Assembly: GCA_949045875.1 (NCBI GenBank)
Contig: CARPYP010000025.1
Location: 1 to 26,676, forward strand
From: an uncultured Clostridia bacterium
Lineage (GTDB): Bacteria > Bacillota > Clostridia > TANB77 > CAG-508
Direction of reading: 5' to 3'
DNA length: 26,676 nt
Positions 1-8,124 of the stretch are shown one piece after another; positions within the stretch are counted from its first letter, which is position 1; each line of letters opens with the position of its first letter. A program made the translations under genes and the position numbers. The notes under the pieces were generated by a model. That model was given only the letters and a program-made list of their open reading frames with translations. It did not search any database and had not been told where the DNA came from.

Positions 1-66
1 TGTTACAGCGCCAACGGTTTCACGTTTTTGGCTTTTCTCGTTTTTTCCTTTCCATATTTTTTTCAT
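1..66 (-). CDS. N-terminal fragment of an unidentified gene
   Basis: An ATG at 66 is preceded on the minus strand by AGGAGG eight bases upstream, an ideal ribosome binding site, and a promoter lies at 111-139. The 22 visible codons read MKKIWKGKNEKS followed by QKRETVGAVT and run off the window edge with no stop. The start is lysine-rich and not hydrophobic, so it does not look like a signal peptide. Too little is visible to name a family. The promoter and the ftsH terminator between them show that it is a separate transcription unit from ftsH. Confidence 0.6.
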   Translation of the reverse strand, partial: MKKIWKGKNEKSQKRETVGAVT

Positions 67-110
67 TGTGGTTGCCTCCTTGTATAATTTCTATTTTATA
101 TTCTCTTTTT

Positions 111-139
111 ATTATATTGTTTTCCTTTTTCCTTGTAAA
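111..139 (-). promoter_or_regulatory. SigA-type promoter for the gene at 1-66
   Basis: On the minus strand TTTACA (139-134) and TATAAT (116-111) are separated by 17 bases and lie about 45-70 bases upstream of the start codon at 66. Confidence 0.6.
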
Positions 140-166
140 TACATTTTGCTTCTTCAAAAATAACAA

Positions 167-192
167 AAAATCCGCATTTATTTACGGATTTT
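167..192 (-). terminator. Intrinsic terminator after ftsH
   Basis: AAAATCCG (167-174) and CGGATTTT (185-192) form an 8-bp stem with a 10-nt loop. On the minus strand the stem runs into a T-rich tract. It lies about 90 bases past the ftsH stop codon. Confidence 0.7.
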
Positions 193-279
193 CTTGTTTA
201 TTGTTTTTATTTTTTATTTGTTAAATTTTTATTTCTAGTTTGTAACATTAACTCATTTTTGCTAGGGATTTATACGTTT

Positions 280-2088
280 TTATTGCTCATTAAATATTTC
301 TGCAAATTCTTCTCCATCAATTTTTTCTTTTTCTAGTAGTATTCCTGCTACTGTGTGTAATTTATCTATATGCTCGCTTAGAATTTCTTGTGCTTTTTTA
401 TATGCATTGTCTATTATTTGTTTTGTTTCTGCATCTATTACTGATGCTGTTTGCTCTGAATAGTTCTTTGATTGTGTTAAGTCTCTTCCTAAGAATACTT
501 CCTCTTGTCCTGCTCCAAACATAATGGCTCCAATGGTTTCGCTCATACCATATTTTGATACCATATCTCTTGCAATTTTTGATGCTCTTTCTATATCATT
601 GCTTGCTCCTGTTGATATATCATTTAGTATTAGTTGCTCTGCAACTCTTCCTCCTAATAATGATACTATGCTTTCTTCCATTTCTGATTTTGACATGAAT
701 GATTTGTCTTCACTTGGTCTATACATAGTATATCCTCCTGCCATTCCTCTTGGTACTATTGATATTTGATGTACTTTGTCCTGTGTTGGTAAATATCTAC
801 TTACTACTGCATGACCTGCTTCATGATATGCTACTAGTTTCTTTTCTTTTTCACTTCTAACTCTAGTTTTCTTTTCTGGTCCCATAGTTACTTTTACCAT
901 GGCATCTTCTATTTCATTCATTCCTATTTCTTTTAAATTTCTTCTTGCTGCTAATAGTGCTGCTTCATTTAATATATTTTCAAGGTCTGCTCCTACAAAT
1001 CCTGCTGTATTTCTTGCTATTGTTTTTAAGTCTACATCTTCTGCTATTCTTTTCTTTCTTGCATGTACTTCTAGTATTTGTTCTCTTGCTAATACATCTG
1101 GTGCTGATACTACTATTTGTCTATCAAATCTTCCTGCTCTTAGTAATGCTTTGTCTAATATGTCTGGTCTGTTTGTTGCTGCCATTACTATTACACCTTC
1201 GTTTGGTGAGAATCCATCCATTTCTACTAATAATTGGTTTAATGTTTGTTCTCTTTCATCATGCCCTCCTCCAAGTCCTGCTCCACGTTGTCTTCCTACT
1301 GCATCAATTTCATCTATAAATATTATACATGGTGAGTTTCTTTTTGCTTGGTCAAATAAGTCTCTTACTCTGGATGCTCCTACACCTACAAACATTTCAA
1401 CAAAGTCTGAACCACTTATTATGAAAAATGGTACTCCTGCTTCTCCTGCAACTGCTTTTGCAAGTAAGGTTTTTCCTGTTCCTGGTTGTCCTACTAATAG
1501 TACTCCTTTTGGAATTCTTGCTCCCATGTTAGTGAATTTTGCTGGATTTTTTAAGAATTCTACTATTTCTTCTAACTCTTCTTTTTCTTCATCAACTCCT
1601 GCAACATCTGCAAATGTTATTTTATTTTTGTCTACTGGGGTCATCATTTTGGCTTTACTTTTTCCAAAGCTTACTGATTTTGAACCTCCATTTTGTGAGT
1701 TTGCACTCATTGTGAAGAATAAAAATAATAATGCTATTATTATTATTCCAAATGGTGAAATTAATCCTAATATTGTTATTAAGATGTTTTCTGAATTTTC
1801 TGTTAATTTGATGTTTCCTGCTTTTAAATAGTCTGTTATATAGTCCATAAAGCTTTCCATATTAGGAATGTTAACTTCTTTTTCTAATGTTTCTCCTTTT
1901 AATTTGATATATGCTGATTTTCCATTTGCTGCTATTTCAATTTCTGTGACTTCAGATAATTCTATTTTGCTTATTAATTCTGAGTATGTTAGCTTTTTGT
2001 CTTCCCTATCTATTATTGCAGTTGCAAGTACTATTAATATTATTCCTACTATTATGAATCCTGCAAATCTTTGTATTTTGTTTTTCAT
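280..2088 (-). CDS. ftsH: ATP-dependent zinc metalloprotease FtsH
   Basis: Membrane-anchored AAA+ protease that degrades misassembled membrane proteins and selected soluble regulators. The 602-residue length is usual. Two transmembrane segments at about residues 7-25 and 102-129 bracket an extracytoplasmic domain. The AAA module has Walker A GQPGTGKT (200-207; the usual Pro is Gln), a Walker B FIDEIDA, and the second-region-of-homology motif LLRAGRFDR. The zinc site HEAGH is at 422-426. I start at the ATG at 2088 (MKNKIQRF) because AAGGA lies 8 bases upstream; the frame is open 18 codons further, but that extension looks untranslated. It is the last gene of the gdpP to ftsH block, after tilS as in many Firmicutes, though the usual hpt between them is absent. 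A promoter at 2262-2290 could drive it separately. Confidence 0.97.
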   Translation of the reverse strand: MKNKIQRFAGFIIVGIILIVLATAIIDREDKKLTYSELISKIELSEVTEIEIAANGKSAYIKLKGETLEKEVNIPNMESFMDYITDYLKAGNIKLTENSENILITILGLISPFGIIIIALLFLFFTMSANSQNGGSKSVSFGKSKAKMMTPVDKNKITFADVAGVDEEKEELEEIVEFLKNPAKFTNMGARIPKGVLLVGQPGTGKTLLAKAVAGEAGVPFFIISGSDFVEMFVGVGASRVRDLFDQAKRNSPCIIFIDEIDAVGRQRGAGLGGGHDEREQTLNQLLVEMDGFSPNEGVIVMAATNRPDILDKALLRAGRFDRQIVVSAPDVLAREQILEVHARKKRIAEDVDLKTIARNTAGFVGADLENILNEAALLAARRNLKEIGMNEIEDAMVKVTMGPEKKTRVRSEKEKKLVAYHEAGHAVVSRYLPTQDKVHQISIVPRGMAGGYTMYRPSEDKSFMSKSEMEESIVSLLGGRVAEQLILNDISTGASNDIERASKIARDMVSKYGMSETIGAIMFGAGQEEVFLGRDLTQSKNYSEQTASVIDAETKQIIDNAYKKAQEILSEHIDKLHTVAGILLEKEKIDGEEFAEIFNEQ

Positions 2089-2164
2089 ATTTCTCATCCT
2101 TTCTAATTTATGTAAAAATAAAAATGGATAATTATTTTTCATCTTGGTATTTCCTTCGAAGAAC

Positions 2165-2187
2165 GGACGCCCAAAGGGCGCCCCTAC
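2165..2187 (-). repeat. REP-like element, GC-rich type, copy 1
   Basis: On the minus strand GTAG (2187-2184) is followed by the imperfect palindrome GGGCGCCCTTTGGGCG and TCC. It lies in the ftsH 5' region. The same sequence recurs at 3436-3458 (one base changed) and 16294-16316. Confidence 0.85.
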
Positions 2188-2261
2188 AATCAGTGCCTCT
2201 ATTTTTATTTTTTTACAGTTCTTTATTATGTTACGTACATTGTTTTTATTTTAGCGATATT

Positions 2262-2290
2262 ATGGTATCACAAGTTTTTTATATTTGCAA
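2262..2290 (-). promoter_or_regulatory. Candidate promoter for ftsH
   Basis: On the minus strand TTGCAA (2290-2285), a 17-base spacer and TACCAT (2267-2262), with TG one base before the -10 (extended -10). About 175 bases upstream of the chosen ftsH start. A TTTGTCGAAA sequence resembling a Spo0A box lies just upstream at 2310-2319. Confidence 0.5.
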
Positions 2291-2342
2291 TACTTTTTTG
2301 AAAACTTTTTTTGTCGAAACTTGCCTGTATCAAGGCTTTTAC

Positions 2343-2375
2343 TACGGAAGGGCACACTTAATGTGCCCTTCCGTA
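2343..2375. repeat. REP-like hairpin after tilS
   Basis: A perfect 14-bp inverted repeat TACGGAAGGGCACA / TGTGCCCTTCCGTA with a 5-nt loop, starting nine bases past the tilS stop. Its core (GGGCACA, TGTGCCC) matches the palindrome seen around the RAYT gene. No T-tract follows on the minus strand, so I call it a repeat rather than a terminator. Confidence 0.7.
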
Positions 2376-2383
2376 ATGAATAA

Positions 2384-3394
2384 TTAATAGTGAATAGTGA
2401 ATAATGAATAATATATTTTTTTGTTTTCGATTAAAACTTTTAGGTTTTTGTTTGGTGTTAGGTATTTGTTACCTAAGTTGTTCCCACATAGTTTTATAAT
2501 GTCTTCTATGTGTACTTTCCCTATGCCTTGGGCATTTCCTTGTAATATCTTTATTGTATGTAATATTAGTCTTTTTTTTATTACTAGGTCTTGTTCGTTG
2601 AATAGTTTTAAGTCTAATACTATTTGTTTACCTATCTTTTCTTCTATTAATATTTCTTTATATTTTTGTTTCGTAAGTTTTTCTAGGTATTCGTTCTCTT
2701 CGTTTATTATATCTGATAATCTATTTATGGTCATTATTATATTTGGATTAAACTGCTCTTTTATAAGTGGTATTAATATATTTCTTGTTTTGTTTCTTGT
2801 ATAATCATTTTCAAAGTTTGTTTTGTCTATCCTTGGGTTTAGATTATTTTTTTTACAGTATTCTTCGATTTCTTCTCTTGTTGTTTCTATTAATGGTCTT
2901 ATGAATTTATCGTCTCTTATTGGTCTTATTCCTTTTAAACCTGATGTTCCGCTTCCTCTTATTATATTCATAAGTACTGTTTCTGCATTGTCATTTGCTG
3001 TATGCGCTGTTGCTATTTTATTGGCTTTCGTTTTTATTAATATTTGTTCAAAGAATTCATATCTTGCATTTCTTCCTGTTTCTTCTGTTCCTTTTTTTTC
3101 TTCTTTAGCTTTTTTATTAATGTCTATACTTAATACATACACCTCTATGTTTTTTTCCTTGCAATATTTAACTACATAGTCTTCATCTGATTTTGCTTCT
3201 TCTCTTATATTATGATTTATATGTGCTGCAATTATACCGAATTCTAGTCCAGTTGTTTTATCCTTTCTAATTTCATCTAATACATTTATTAGTGAGATTG
3301 AGTCTGGTCCTCCTGATAGTCCTACAATAATTTTGTCTCCGTTTTGTATTAGATTATATTTTTTTATTGTTTTTAAAATTTCTTCTTTAAACAT
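2384..3394 (-). CDS. tilS: tRNA(Ile)-lysidine synthase TilS, short form
   Basis: Uses ATP to attach lysine to C34 of the CAU-anticodon tRNA-Ile so that it reads AUA. The N-terminal PP-loop motif SGGPDS is at residues 27-32, with the family blocks HINHNIREEAKSDE, TGRNARYEFF and TAHTANDNAETVLMN after it. At 336 residues it is shorter than the usual 430-470, and the C-terminal TilS domain is largely missing. The protein ends in YYSLFTIHY, encoded by an AT-rich direct repeat (built from gtgaata/atgaata units at 2387-2415) next to the hairpin at 2343-2375. This suggests that a repeat insertion cut the 3' end. GGAG lies about 8 bases before the start. The PP-loop and middle domain are intact, so activity is plausible, since some natural TilS proteins lack the C-terminal domain. 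Confidence 0.93.
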   Translation of the reverse strand: MFKEEILKTIKKYNLIQNGDKIIVGLSGGPDSISLINVLDEIRKDKTTGLEFGIIAAHINHNIREEAKSDEDYVVKYCKEKNIEVYVLSIDINKKAKEEKKGTEETGRNARYEFFEQILIKTKANKIATAHTANDNAETVLMNIIRGSGTSGLKGIRPIRDDKFIRPLIETTREEIEEYCKKNNLNPRIDKTNFENDYTRNKTRNILIPLIKEQFNPNIIMTINRLSDIINEENEYLEKLTKQKYKEILIEEKIGKQIVLDLKLFNEQDLVIKKRLILHTIKILQGNAQGIGKVHIEDIIKLCGNNLGNKYLTPNKNLKVLIENKKIYYSLFTIHY

Positions 3395-3435
3395 ATTTTT
3401 TCTCCATATTTTATTTTTCTTATCCTATGAACAAT

Positions 3436-3458
3436 GGACGCCCGAAGGGCGCCCCTAC
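3436..3458 (-). repeat. REP-like element, GC-rich type, copy 2
   Basis: In the short gap between the dnaB stop and tilS. On the minus strand GTAG (3458-3455) is followed by GGGCGCCCTTCGGGCG and TCC. One loop base differs from the copies at 2165 and 16294, leaving the arms intact. Confidence 0.85.
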
Positions 3459-3464
3459 ACATTA

Positions 3465-4808
3465 TTAATATTCGTCATCTCTATAGTGTTCTATGTTTGC
3501 AAATTTAGTATAGTTTGACATCCATAACATTTCTGCTGTTCCTACTGAACCACTCCTGTTTTTTGCTATTATTACTTCTGCTATGTTCTTACTTTCACTT
3601 TCTTCATTATAATAGTCATCTCTATATAAGAACATTACTATGTCTGCGTCTTGCTCTATTGAACCTGATTCACGTAAGTCTGATAACATTGGTCTATGGT
3701 CACTACGTTGTTCTGCCGCTCTTGATAATTGTGATAATGCTATTACTGGTATGTCTAGCTCTTTTGCTAATATTTTTAATGAACGACTTATTTCTGAAAT
3801 TTCTTGTTCACGGCTTCCATTTCTTCTATTTCCTGAACCTTGTATTAATTGTAAATAGTCTATTATGATTAGTCCTATATTTTTTTCTAATTTTAATTTT
3901 CTTGCTTTTGCTCTTATTTCTGTTATTGAAATTCCTGCTGTATCGTCTATATACATTTCTGCTTCTGATAATGGTCCTAATGCTTCTACTATTTTTACCC
4001 AATCATTTTCTTCTATTTTTCCAGTTTTTAGTTTATTGCTGTCTACCATTGCTTCACTACACAGTACTCTGTTTACTAATTGTTCTTTTGACATTTCTAA
4101 ACTAAATAATAATACTGGTATATCTGATTTTGTTGCAGCATTTGTTGCTATATTTAGCGCAAATGCTGTTTTTCCCATTGCTGGCCTTGCTGCTAATATT
4201 ATTAGTTCTGAGTTATGAAATCCTGCTGTTCTTAAATCTAAGTCAGCAAATCCAGATGGAACTCCAGTAATTCCTTCTTTTTGATTATATAATCTTTCTA
4301 ATTGTGCAAATGAGTCTACTAATACGTCTTTTATTTGGGAATATCCTGTCTGATTTCTATTTTGCATTAAATCAAATACCTTTTTTTCAGCCTGATCCAT
4401 TACTGAATTTACTTCTTGTGTTTCATCATATCCTAATGTTATTAATTCATTTGAGGTTTTTATTAAATTCCTGAGTATTGATTTTTCTTCTACTATTTTT
4501 ATGTATCTTTCTACATTTGCTGTTGTAGGAACTTTCTCTGGTAAGTCTGCTAAATATTCTAATCCACCAACTACATCAAATTTGCCTATAGATAATAATT
4601 CATCTTTAACTGTTATTATATCTATTGGCTCTGGTCTATTATATAGACCTATCATTGCTTCAAATATTGCTTTATTGTCTTCACGGTAAAAATCTTCCTT
4701 CTTTAGTACTTCTATTGCAGAAATTACAGCATCTTTATCTGTTAACATACTGCCTAGTACTGCTTGTTCCGCTTCTATGTCATTTGGTGGGATTTTTGCT
4801 ACTGACAT
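3465..4808 (-). CDS. dnaB: Replicative DNA helicase DnaB
   Basis: Hexameric 5'-3' helicase of the replication fork (called DnaC in Bacillus subtilis). The 447-residue length is typical. An N-terminal domain (about 1-120) starts PPNDIEAEQAVLGSML, a linker helix follows, then the RecA-like motor with Walker A ARPAMGKT (K213), the LFSLEMS block at 234-240, Walker B LIIIDYLQL at 313-321, and the conserved QLSRAAEQR and LRESGSIEQDAD blocks. AAAGG lies about 11 bases before the ATG. It follows rplI, as in Firmicutes generally, but the gap holds a 99-bp inverted-repeat element (4867-4965). Confidence 0.97.
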   Translation of the reverse strand: MSVAKIPPNDIEAEQAVLGSMLTDKDAVISAIEVLKKEDFYREDNKAIFEAMIGLYNRPEPIDIITVKDELLSIGKFDVVGGLEYLADLPEKVPTTANVERYIKIVEEKSILRNLIKTSNELITLGYDETQEVNSVMDQAEKKVFDLMQNRNQTGYSQIKDVLVDSFAQLERLYNQKEGITGVPSGFADLDLRTAGFHNSELIILAARPAMGKTAFALNIATNAATKSDIPVLLFSLEMSKEQLVNRVLCSEAMVDSNKLKTGKIEENDWVKIVEALGPLSEAEMYIDDTAGISITEIRAKARKLKLEKNIGLIIIDYLQLIQGSGNRRNGSREQEISEISRSLKILAKELDIPVIALSQLSRAAEQRSDHRPMLSDLRESGSIEQDADIVMFLYRDDYYNEESESKNIAEVIIAKNRSGSVGTAEMLWMSNYTKFANIEHYRDDEY

Positions 4809-4866
4809 TTTTATCTTACCTTTCTTTTTTATTTTATTAAATTAAGTTTTTTATATCGTATTCTTG

Positions 4867-4965
4867 CATTCAAATAATAATAATTTGAATTTTAATGAGA
4901 TTTGAACGAAATTCTGTGTAATGGAGTGAACTTTCATTAAAATGAAAATTATTATTATTTGAATG
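4867..4965. repeat. 99-bp element with 32-bp terminal inverted repeats
   Basis: Arms 4867-4898 and 4934-4965 are reverse complements over 32 positions with a two-base mismatch block. They begin and end with CATTCAAATAATAATAAT and its complement. The 35-nt centre has no ORF. It lies between rplI and dnaB. It could be a MITE, or a long stem-loop in the rplI-dnaB transcript. The only copy in the window. Confidence 0.75.
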
Positions 4966-4985
4966 TATTTTATTTAAGTAAATGC

Positions 4986-5429
4986 TTATTCAGTTACAGA
5001 TACAGTAAGTTTTCCAATGACTCCTTCATATAATTTTATATCTACTACATATGTTCCTAATGTTTTTATTTGCTCTGGAAGCATTATCTTCTTTTTGTCT
5101 ACTTTTATTTTAAATTGTTTTTCTAGTGTCTCTGCAATTTCTTTTGATGTTATACTACCAAAAGTTTTTCCATTTTCTCCTGCTTTTGTTGTTATCTTTA
5201 ATACTATGTTTTTCATTTTTTCTTGTACTTTTTTTGCTTCTTCACATTCTAGGTCTTTTTTGTGTTGTTCAGATGCTTTTTTTGCATTTAATACGTTCAT
5301 GTTTTGTGCATCTGCTGGTACTGCTAGATTTTTTGGAAATAAATAGTTTCTTGCATATCCATCACTCGCATTTATTATTTCATTCTTTTTTCCGACACCT
5401 TTTATGTCTGTGTTTAATATTACTTTCAT
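4986..5429 (-). CDS. rplI: 50S ribosomal protein L9
   Basis: Large-subunit protein that binds 23S rRNA and helps maintain reading frame. The signature N-terminal domain starts MKVILNTDIKGVGKK and continues SDGYARNYLFPKNLAVPA, followed by the long charged helix (about 40-75) and the C-terminal domain ending in GKLTVSVTE. At 147 residues it is full length. AAAGGA is about 13 bases from the ATG, an unusually long spacing, but L9 proteins begin exactly here. It sits between gdpP and dnaB, the classic Firmicute arrangement. Confidence 0.97.
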   Translation of the reverse strand: MKVILNTDIKGVGKKNEIINASDGYARNYLFPKNLAVPADAQNMNVLNAKKASEQHKKDLECEEAKKVQEKMKNIVLKITTKAGENGKTFGSITSKEIAETLEKQFKIKVDKKKIMLPEQIKTLGTYVVDIKLYEGVIGKLTVSVTE

Positions 5430-5474
5430 GAGATTATTTCATTCCTTTCTTATTTATAGTATTTTATCTGGATT

Positions 5475-5594
5475 GCGGACGCCCTCTAAGTAAAATTTGC
5501 TTTGCAAATTTTCCATGACTCATTCGCAAAAGTCTAAAAATAATAAAATAAATTTTCTTATTTTTATATTTTTTCTCATTTCGTCCACCACTAC
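5475..5594 (-). repeat. 120-bp split REP-like element carrying the AATTTTAC hairpin
   Basis: On the minus strand it starts GTAG (5594-5591) then TGGTGGACG, and ends GGGCGTCCGC (5484-5475). These are the two ends of the GC-rich REP type, separated by about 95 AT-rich bases. The insert contains a perfect 9-bp hairpin (5492-5512; stem GCAAATTTT) flanked by CATGG and AC. That core is shared with the inserts after rpsU (18657-18677, 18763-18783) and nrdD (21041-21061). It fills most of the gdpP-rplI gap. A 19-codon ORF inside is probably not a gene. Confidence 0.6.
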
Positions 5595-5607
5595 AATTAA
5601 TAATAAT

Positions 5608-7614
5608 TTAATTTGTGCCTTCGGCAAAATATTCATCTATTTTTTCTATTAGGATGTTTTTGGCTTCTTCTAATGTTACTCCTGTTATTTGTGCTCCTGC
5701 TACGCCTATGTGTCCTCCACCGCCTAGTTTTTCTAATATTAATTGTACGTTTATGTCTCCTATTGAACGCCCACTAATACATACTTTCTTTTTTCGGATT
5801 CCTAATACAAATGATGTAGTAATATTATTTATTGTCAATAGTTCATCCGCAGATTTCGCACAAATTAAGTTCGCATTTTCATCCTCTTTTTCATATATTG
5901 ATATTCCAATTGTTTCCCTTACTATTTCTGCATTTTTTACCACATCTGCTATCATATTATAGCTTTCTAAATCACTTTGGAACCATTTTTTTACTTTTAG
6001 AATGTCTACATTGTTTTTCCTTAAATATGCTGCTGCTTCAAAGGTTCTAACTCCTGTTTTAAATGTAAAGTTTTTTGTGTCTACCATTATTCCACCATAT
6101 AGACTTTCTGCTTCAAAAGTAGTTAGTGCTGTTTCATTTGTAGTGTATTGTAATAATTCTGTTACTAATTCTGAGGCAGATGACGCATATACCTCATGGA
6201 AACTTAATGTTGCATTTTCGATATAATCTGTACTTCTTCTATGATGATCTATTACAACAATTTTATTTGTTTTTTCTAGTAATTCTGGTACTTCTACATA
6301 ATTTTTTTTATTTGTATCTACAATTACTAATAATGTGTCTTCTGTGATTTCTGATAAGCTTTGTGTACTATTTATTATTGCATTTTTGTAATCTTCTTGT
6401 TTATGTACTTCATTCATAAAGTCTTGTAATGTAGAACCAAATGTATTATTTACTATTTTTGCTGGCTTACCTACAGTTTTTGCAAATTTATATATTCCTA
6501 TACTTGATCCGATTGAGTCTATATCTCCATTTACATGCCCCATTACCATTACATTTTTTGATTCTTGTATTAGGTCTTCTAATGCATGTGCAACCATTCG
6601 TGCTTTTACTTTTGTTCTTTTTTCAACTTCTATACTTCTTCCACCAAAGAAATTGTATTTTTCTTCATTTCTAATTACTGCTTGGTCTCCACCTCTTCCT
6701 AGTGCTATATCTAGTGTAGCTAATGCAGTTTTATATTTTTCATAGTCTGTTTCACCATCTTGTGATATGGCTATACTTAATGTTATTTGTAGTGGTCCTT
6801 CTATTTTTATTTCTTTTACTGTATCTAATATGTCGAATTTATTTTCTTTTAATATTTCTATATATTTCTGTTCAAACATGAAAACGTAAATATCTCTTTC
6901 ACTTTTTATTACAATTCCATTTGTTGCTTCTGCCCATTTATATATACTTTTTTCTAATTTTGCTAGTACTTGTGGCTTTTCTTCTGTTGTTAATGCTTTC
7001 ATTGTTTCTTCATAGTTGTCAATTGATATAATTCCAACACAAGATTTTGATTCTTCGTATTTTTGATTTATAGATAATTCTTCCGTATTGTCTATAAAAT
7101 ATAATACTACCATATATTCTGTTTTTTTCTTTATTCCTTTTTGCTTTTTCTTTAAACATTCCCCAATTATTTTGTAATCTTTTTTTTCTATTTTTATTTG
7201 CATGTCTATTGATTTTGAATCGTCATTCTCAACTTGTGTCTTTATTTCTTTAGCTAAATTGTCTAAAATATTTTTAATATCTACATTTCCAAATTCGTTT
7301 ACAAAGCTTATACTTTTCCATACTATGTTTCCATCTGTTTCTAGTATTGCAAGTGGAAATGGTGAGTTTATTAATGTGTTTTTGGCTGTCGTGTCTATAC
7401 TAAATGTTAGTTCTTCTATGTGTTGAGTTATTTCTGTTGTTTTTTTGTTGTCTGTCCAGTATGTGTATATTATTATTAGTGCAAAGATTATTATTGATGG
7501 TATTATGAAATATATGTTTTGAATACACAATACTATTAATATAATTGCTATAATTGCTATGTATATTCTATTTTTTATTAAAATGTTTTCTATTGCTTTC
7601 TTATCATTCTGCAT
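5608..7614 (-). CDS. gdpP: Cyclic-di-AMP phosphodiesterase, GdpP family (DHH/DHHA1)
   Basis: Membrane-bound enzyme that hydrolyses c-di-AMP and so affects potassium, osmotic and cell-wall control. Two transmembrane segments lie at about residues 16-52, followed by a PAS-like region (about 75-180), a degenerate GGDEF-like domain (about 190-320) and the catalytic DHH/DHHA1 part. Metal-site residues are visible: H360, D364 and D366 in GHVNGDID, D433 in IVDT, DHH at 456-458, D512, and GGGGH ending at 635. At 668 residues it is the usual length. The GGDEF motif is not canonical, as expected for this family. GGAGG lies 5 bases before the ATG and a strong promoter is at 7639-7667, so it heads the block through ftsH. 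Confidence 0.95.
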   Translation of the reverse strand: MQNDKKAIENILIKNRIYIAIIAIILIVLCIQNIYFIIPSIIIFALIIIYTYWTDNKKTTEITQHIEELTFSIDTTAKNTLINSPFPLAILETDGNIVWKSISFVNEFGNVDIKNILDNLAKEIKTQVENDDSKSIDMQIKIEKKDYKIIGECLKKKQKGIKKKTEYMVVLYFIDNTEELSINQKYEESKSCVGIISIDNYEETMKALTTEEKPQVLAKLEKSIYKWAEATNGIVIKSERDIYVFMFEQKYIEILKENKFDILDTVKEIKIEGPLQITLSIAISQDGETDYEKYKTALATLDIALGRGGDQAVIRNEEKYNFFGGRSIEVEKRTKVKARMVAHALEDLIQESKNVMVMGHVNGDIDSIGSSIGIYKFAKTVGKPAKIVNNTFGSTLQDFMNEVHKQEDYKNAIINSTQSLSEITEDTLLVIVDTNKKNYVEVPELLEKTNKIVVIDHHRRSTDYIENATLSFHEVYASSASELVTELLQYTTNETALTTFEAESLYGGIMVDTKNFTFKTGVRTFEAAAYLRKNNVDILKVKKWFQSDLESYNMIADVVKNAEIVRETIGISIYEKEDENANLICAKSADELLTINNITTSFVLGIRKKKVCISGRSIGDINVQLILEKLGGGGHIGVAGAQITGVTLEEAKNILIEKIDEYFAEGTN

Positions 7615-7638
7615 AAAATCCTCCTTTTAATATTCTTT

Positions 7639-7667
7639 ATTTTACACTAATTTGCATGTTTTGTCAA
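7639..7667 (-). promoter_or_regulatory. SigA-type promoter of the gdpP block
   Basis: On the minus strand TTGACA (7667-7662), 17 bases, TAAAAT (7644-7639), 25-50 bases upstream of the gdpP start. It is divergent from the promoter at 7708-7735. Confidence 0.75.
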
Positions 7668-7707
7668 ATGAGGTTTTGAGGCTCTTATCCAATTATTTAC
7701 ATTGTTT

Positions 7708-7735
7708 TTGTTTGTATTTTATGTTAATCTATATT
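7708..7735 (+). promoter_or_regulatory. Candidate promoter for the gene at 7789
   Basis: TTGTTT (7708-7713), 16 bases, TATATT (7730-7735), about 55 bases upstream of the start codon. Confidence 0.45.
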
Positions 7736-7788
7736 TATAAAGAAATATTTTTATATACATTAATTTATTTTGAAAGGATTGTGTTTTT

Positions 7789-8040
7789 ATGAAAGATAAA
7801 TTATCTAATTTGTTTAATTCTATGGATGACAAGATTAGAAATTTAATGAAAAGTGGATTGATTTTTTGCTTTGTATTAGCAATTGTATCTTGCTTATTTT
7901 TACTTACATATGATTTGTTTTATAGTTCTATTACTGTTTATTACATAGGTTTTTATATTTTAAAGAATAGTATTCTTTTTGCATGTACTTTTTTTGCATT
8001 TGGGATTGGGTTTAATAGAATTAAAAAGGAAATGGAGTAA
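7789..8040 (+). CDS. Small two-helix membrane protein of unknown function
   Basis: 83 residues, not recognised. A charged N-terminus (MKDKLSNLFNSMDDKIRNLMK) leads into two hydrophobic segments at about residues 23-47 and 50-75, and a short basic/acidic tail (NRIKKEME). Both ends are predicted to be cytoplasmic. AAAGGA is 10 bases upstream of the ATG. It is transcribed divergently from gdpP and ends at a strong bidirectional terminator, so it is monocistronic. Confidence 0.8.
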   Translation: MKDKLSNLFNSMDDKIRNLMKSGLIFCFVLAIVSCLFLLTYDLFYSSITVYYIGFYILKNSILFACTFFAFGIGFNRIKKEME

Positions 8041-8049
8041 GAAAAATGC

Positions 8050-8089
8050 AAAATACGAGCTTAGCCTAAAAGGCTAAACTCGTATTTTT
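8050..8089. terminator. Bidirectional terminator between the 83-residue gene and gatB
   Basis: AAATACGAG, one mismatch, TTAGCC, loop TAAAA, GGCTAA, one mismatch, CTCGTATTT: a 15-bp stem. T-runs follow on both strands, as suits two converging genes. Confidence 0.85.
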
Positions 8090-8124
8090 GTATGCACTTT
8101 AAATTTTGTAACTCCCACTTTTCT

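Noticed and set aside
899..1831. Plus-strand ORF of 310 codons opposite ftsH
   Set aside because: Antisense to highly conserved ftsH codons, Ser/Leu/Phe-rich low complexity typical of the complement of an AT-rich gene, no ribosome binding site. Other long plus-strand ORFs opposite dnaB, gatA, prs, nrdD and the surface protein were rejected for the same reason.
2343..2375. Hairpin as the tilS terminator
   Set aside because: Strong stem but no T-tract on either strand, and the core matches the REP palindrome; listed as a repeat instead.
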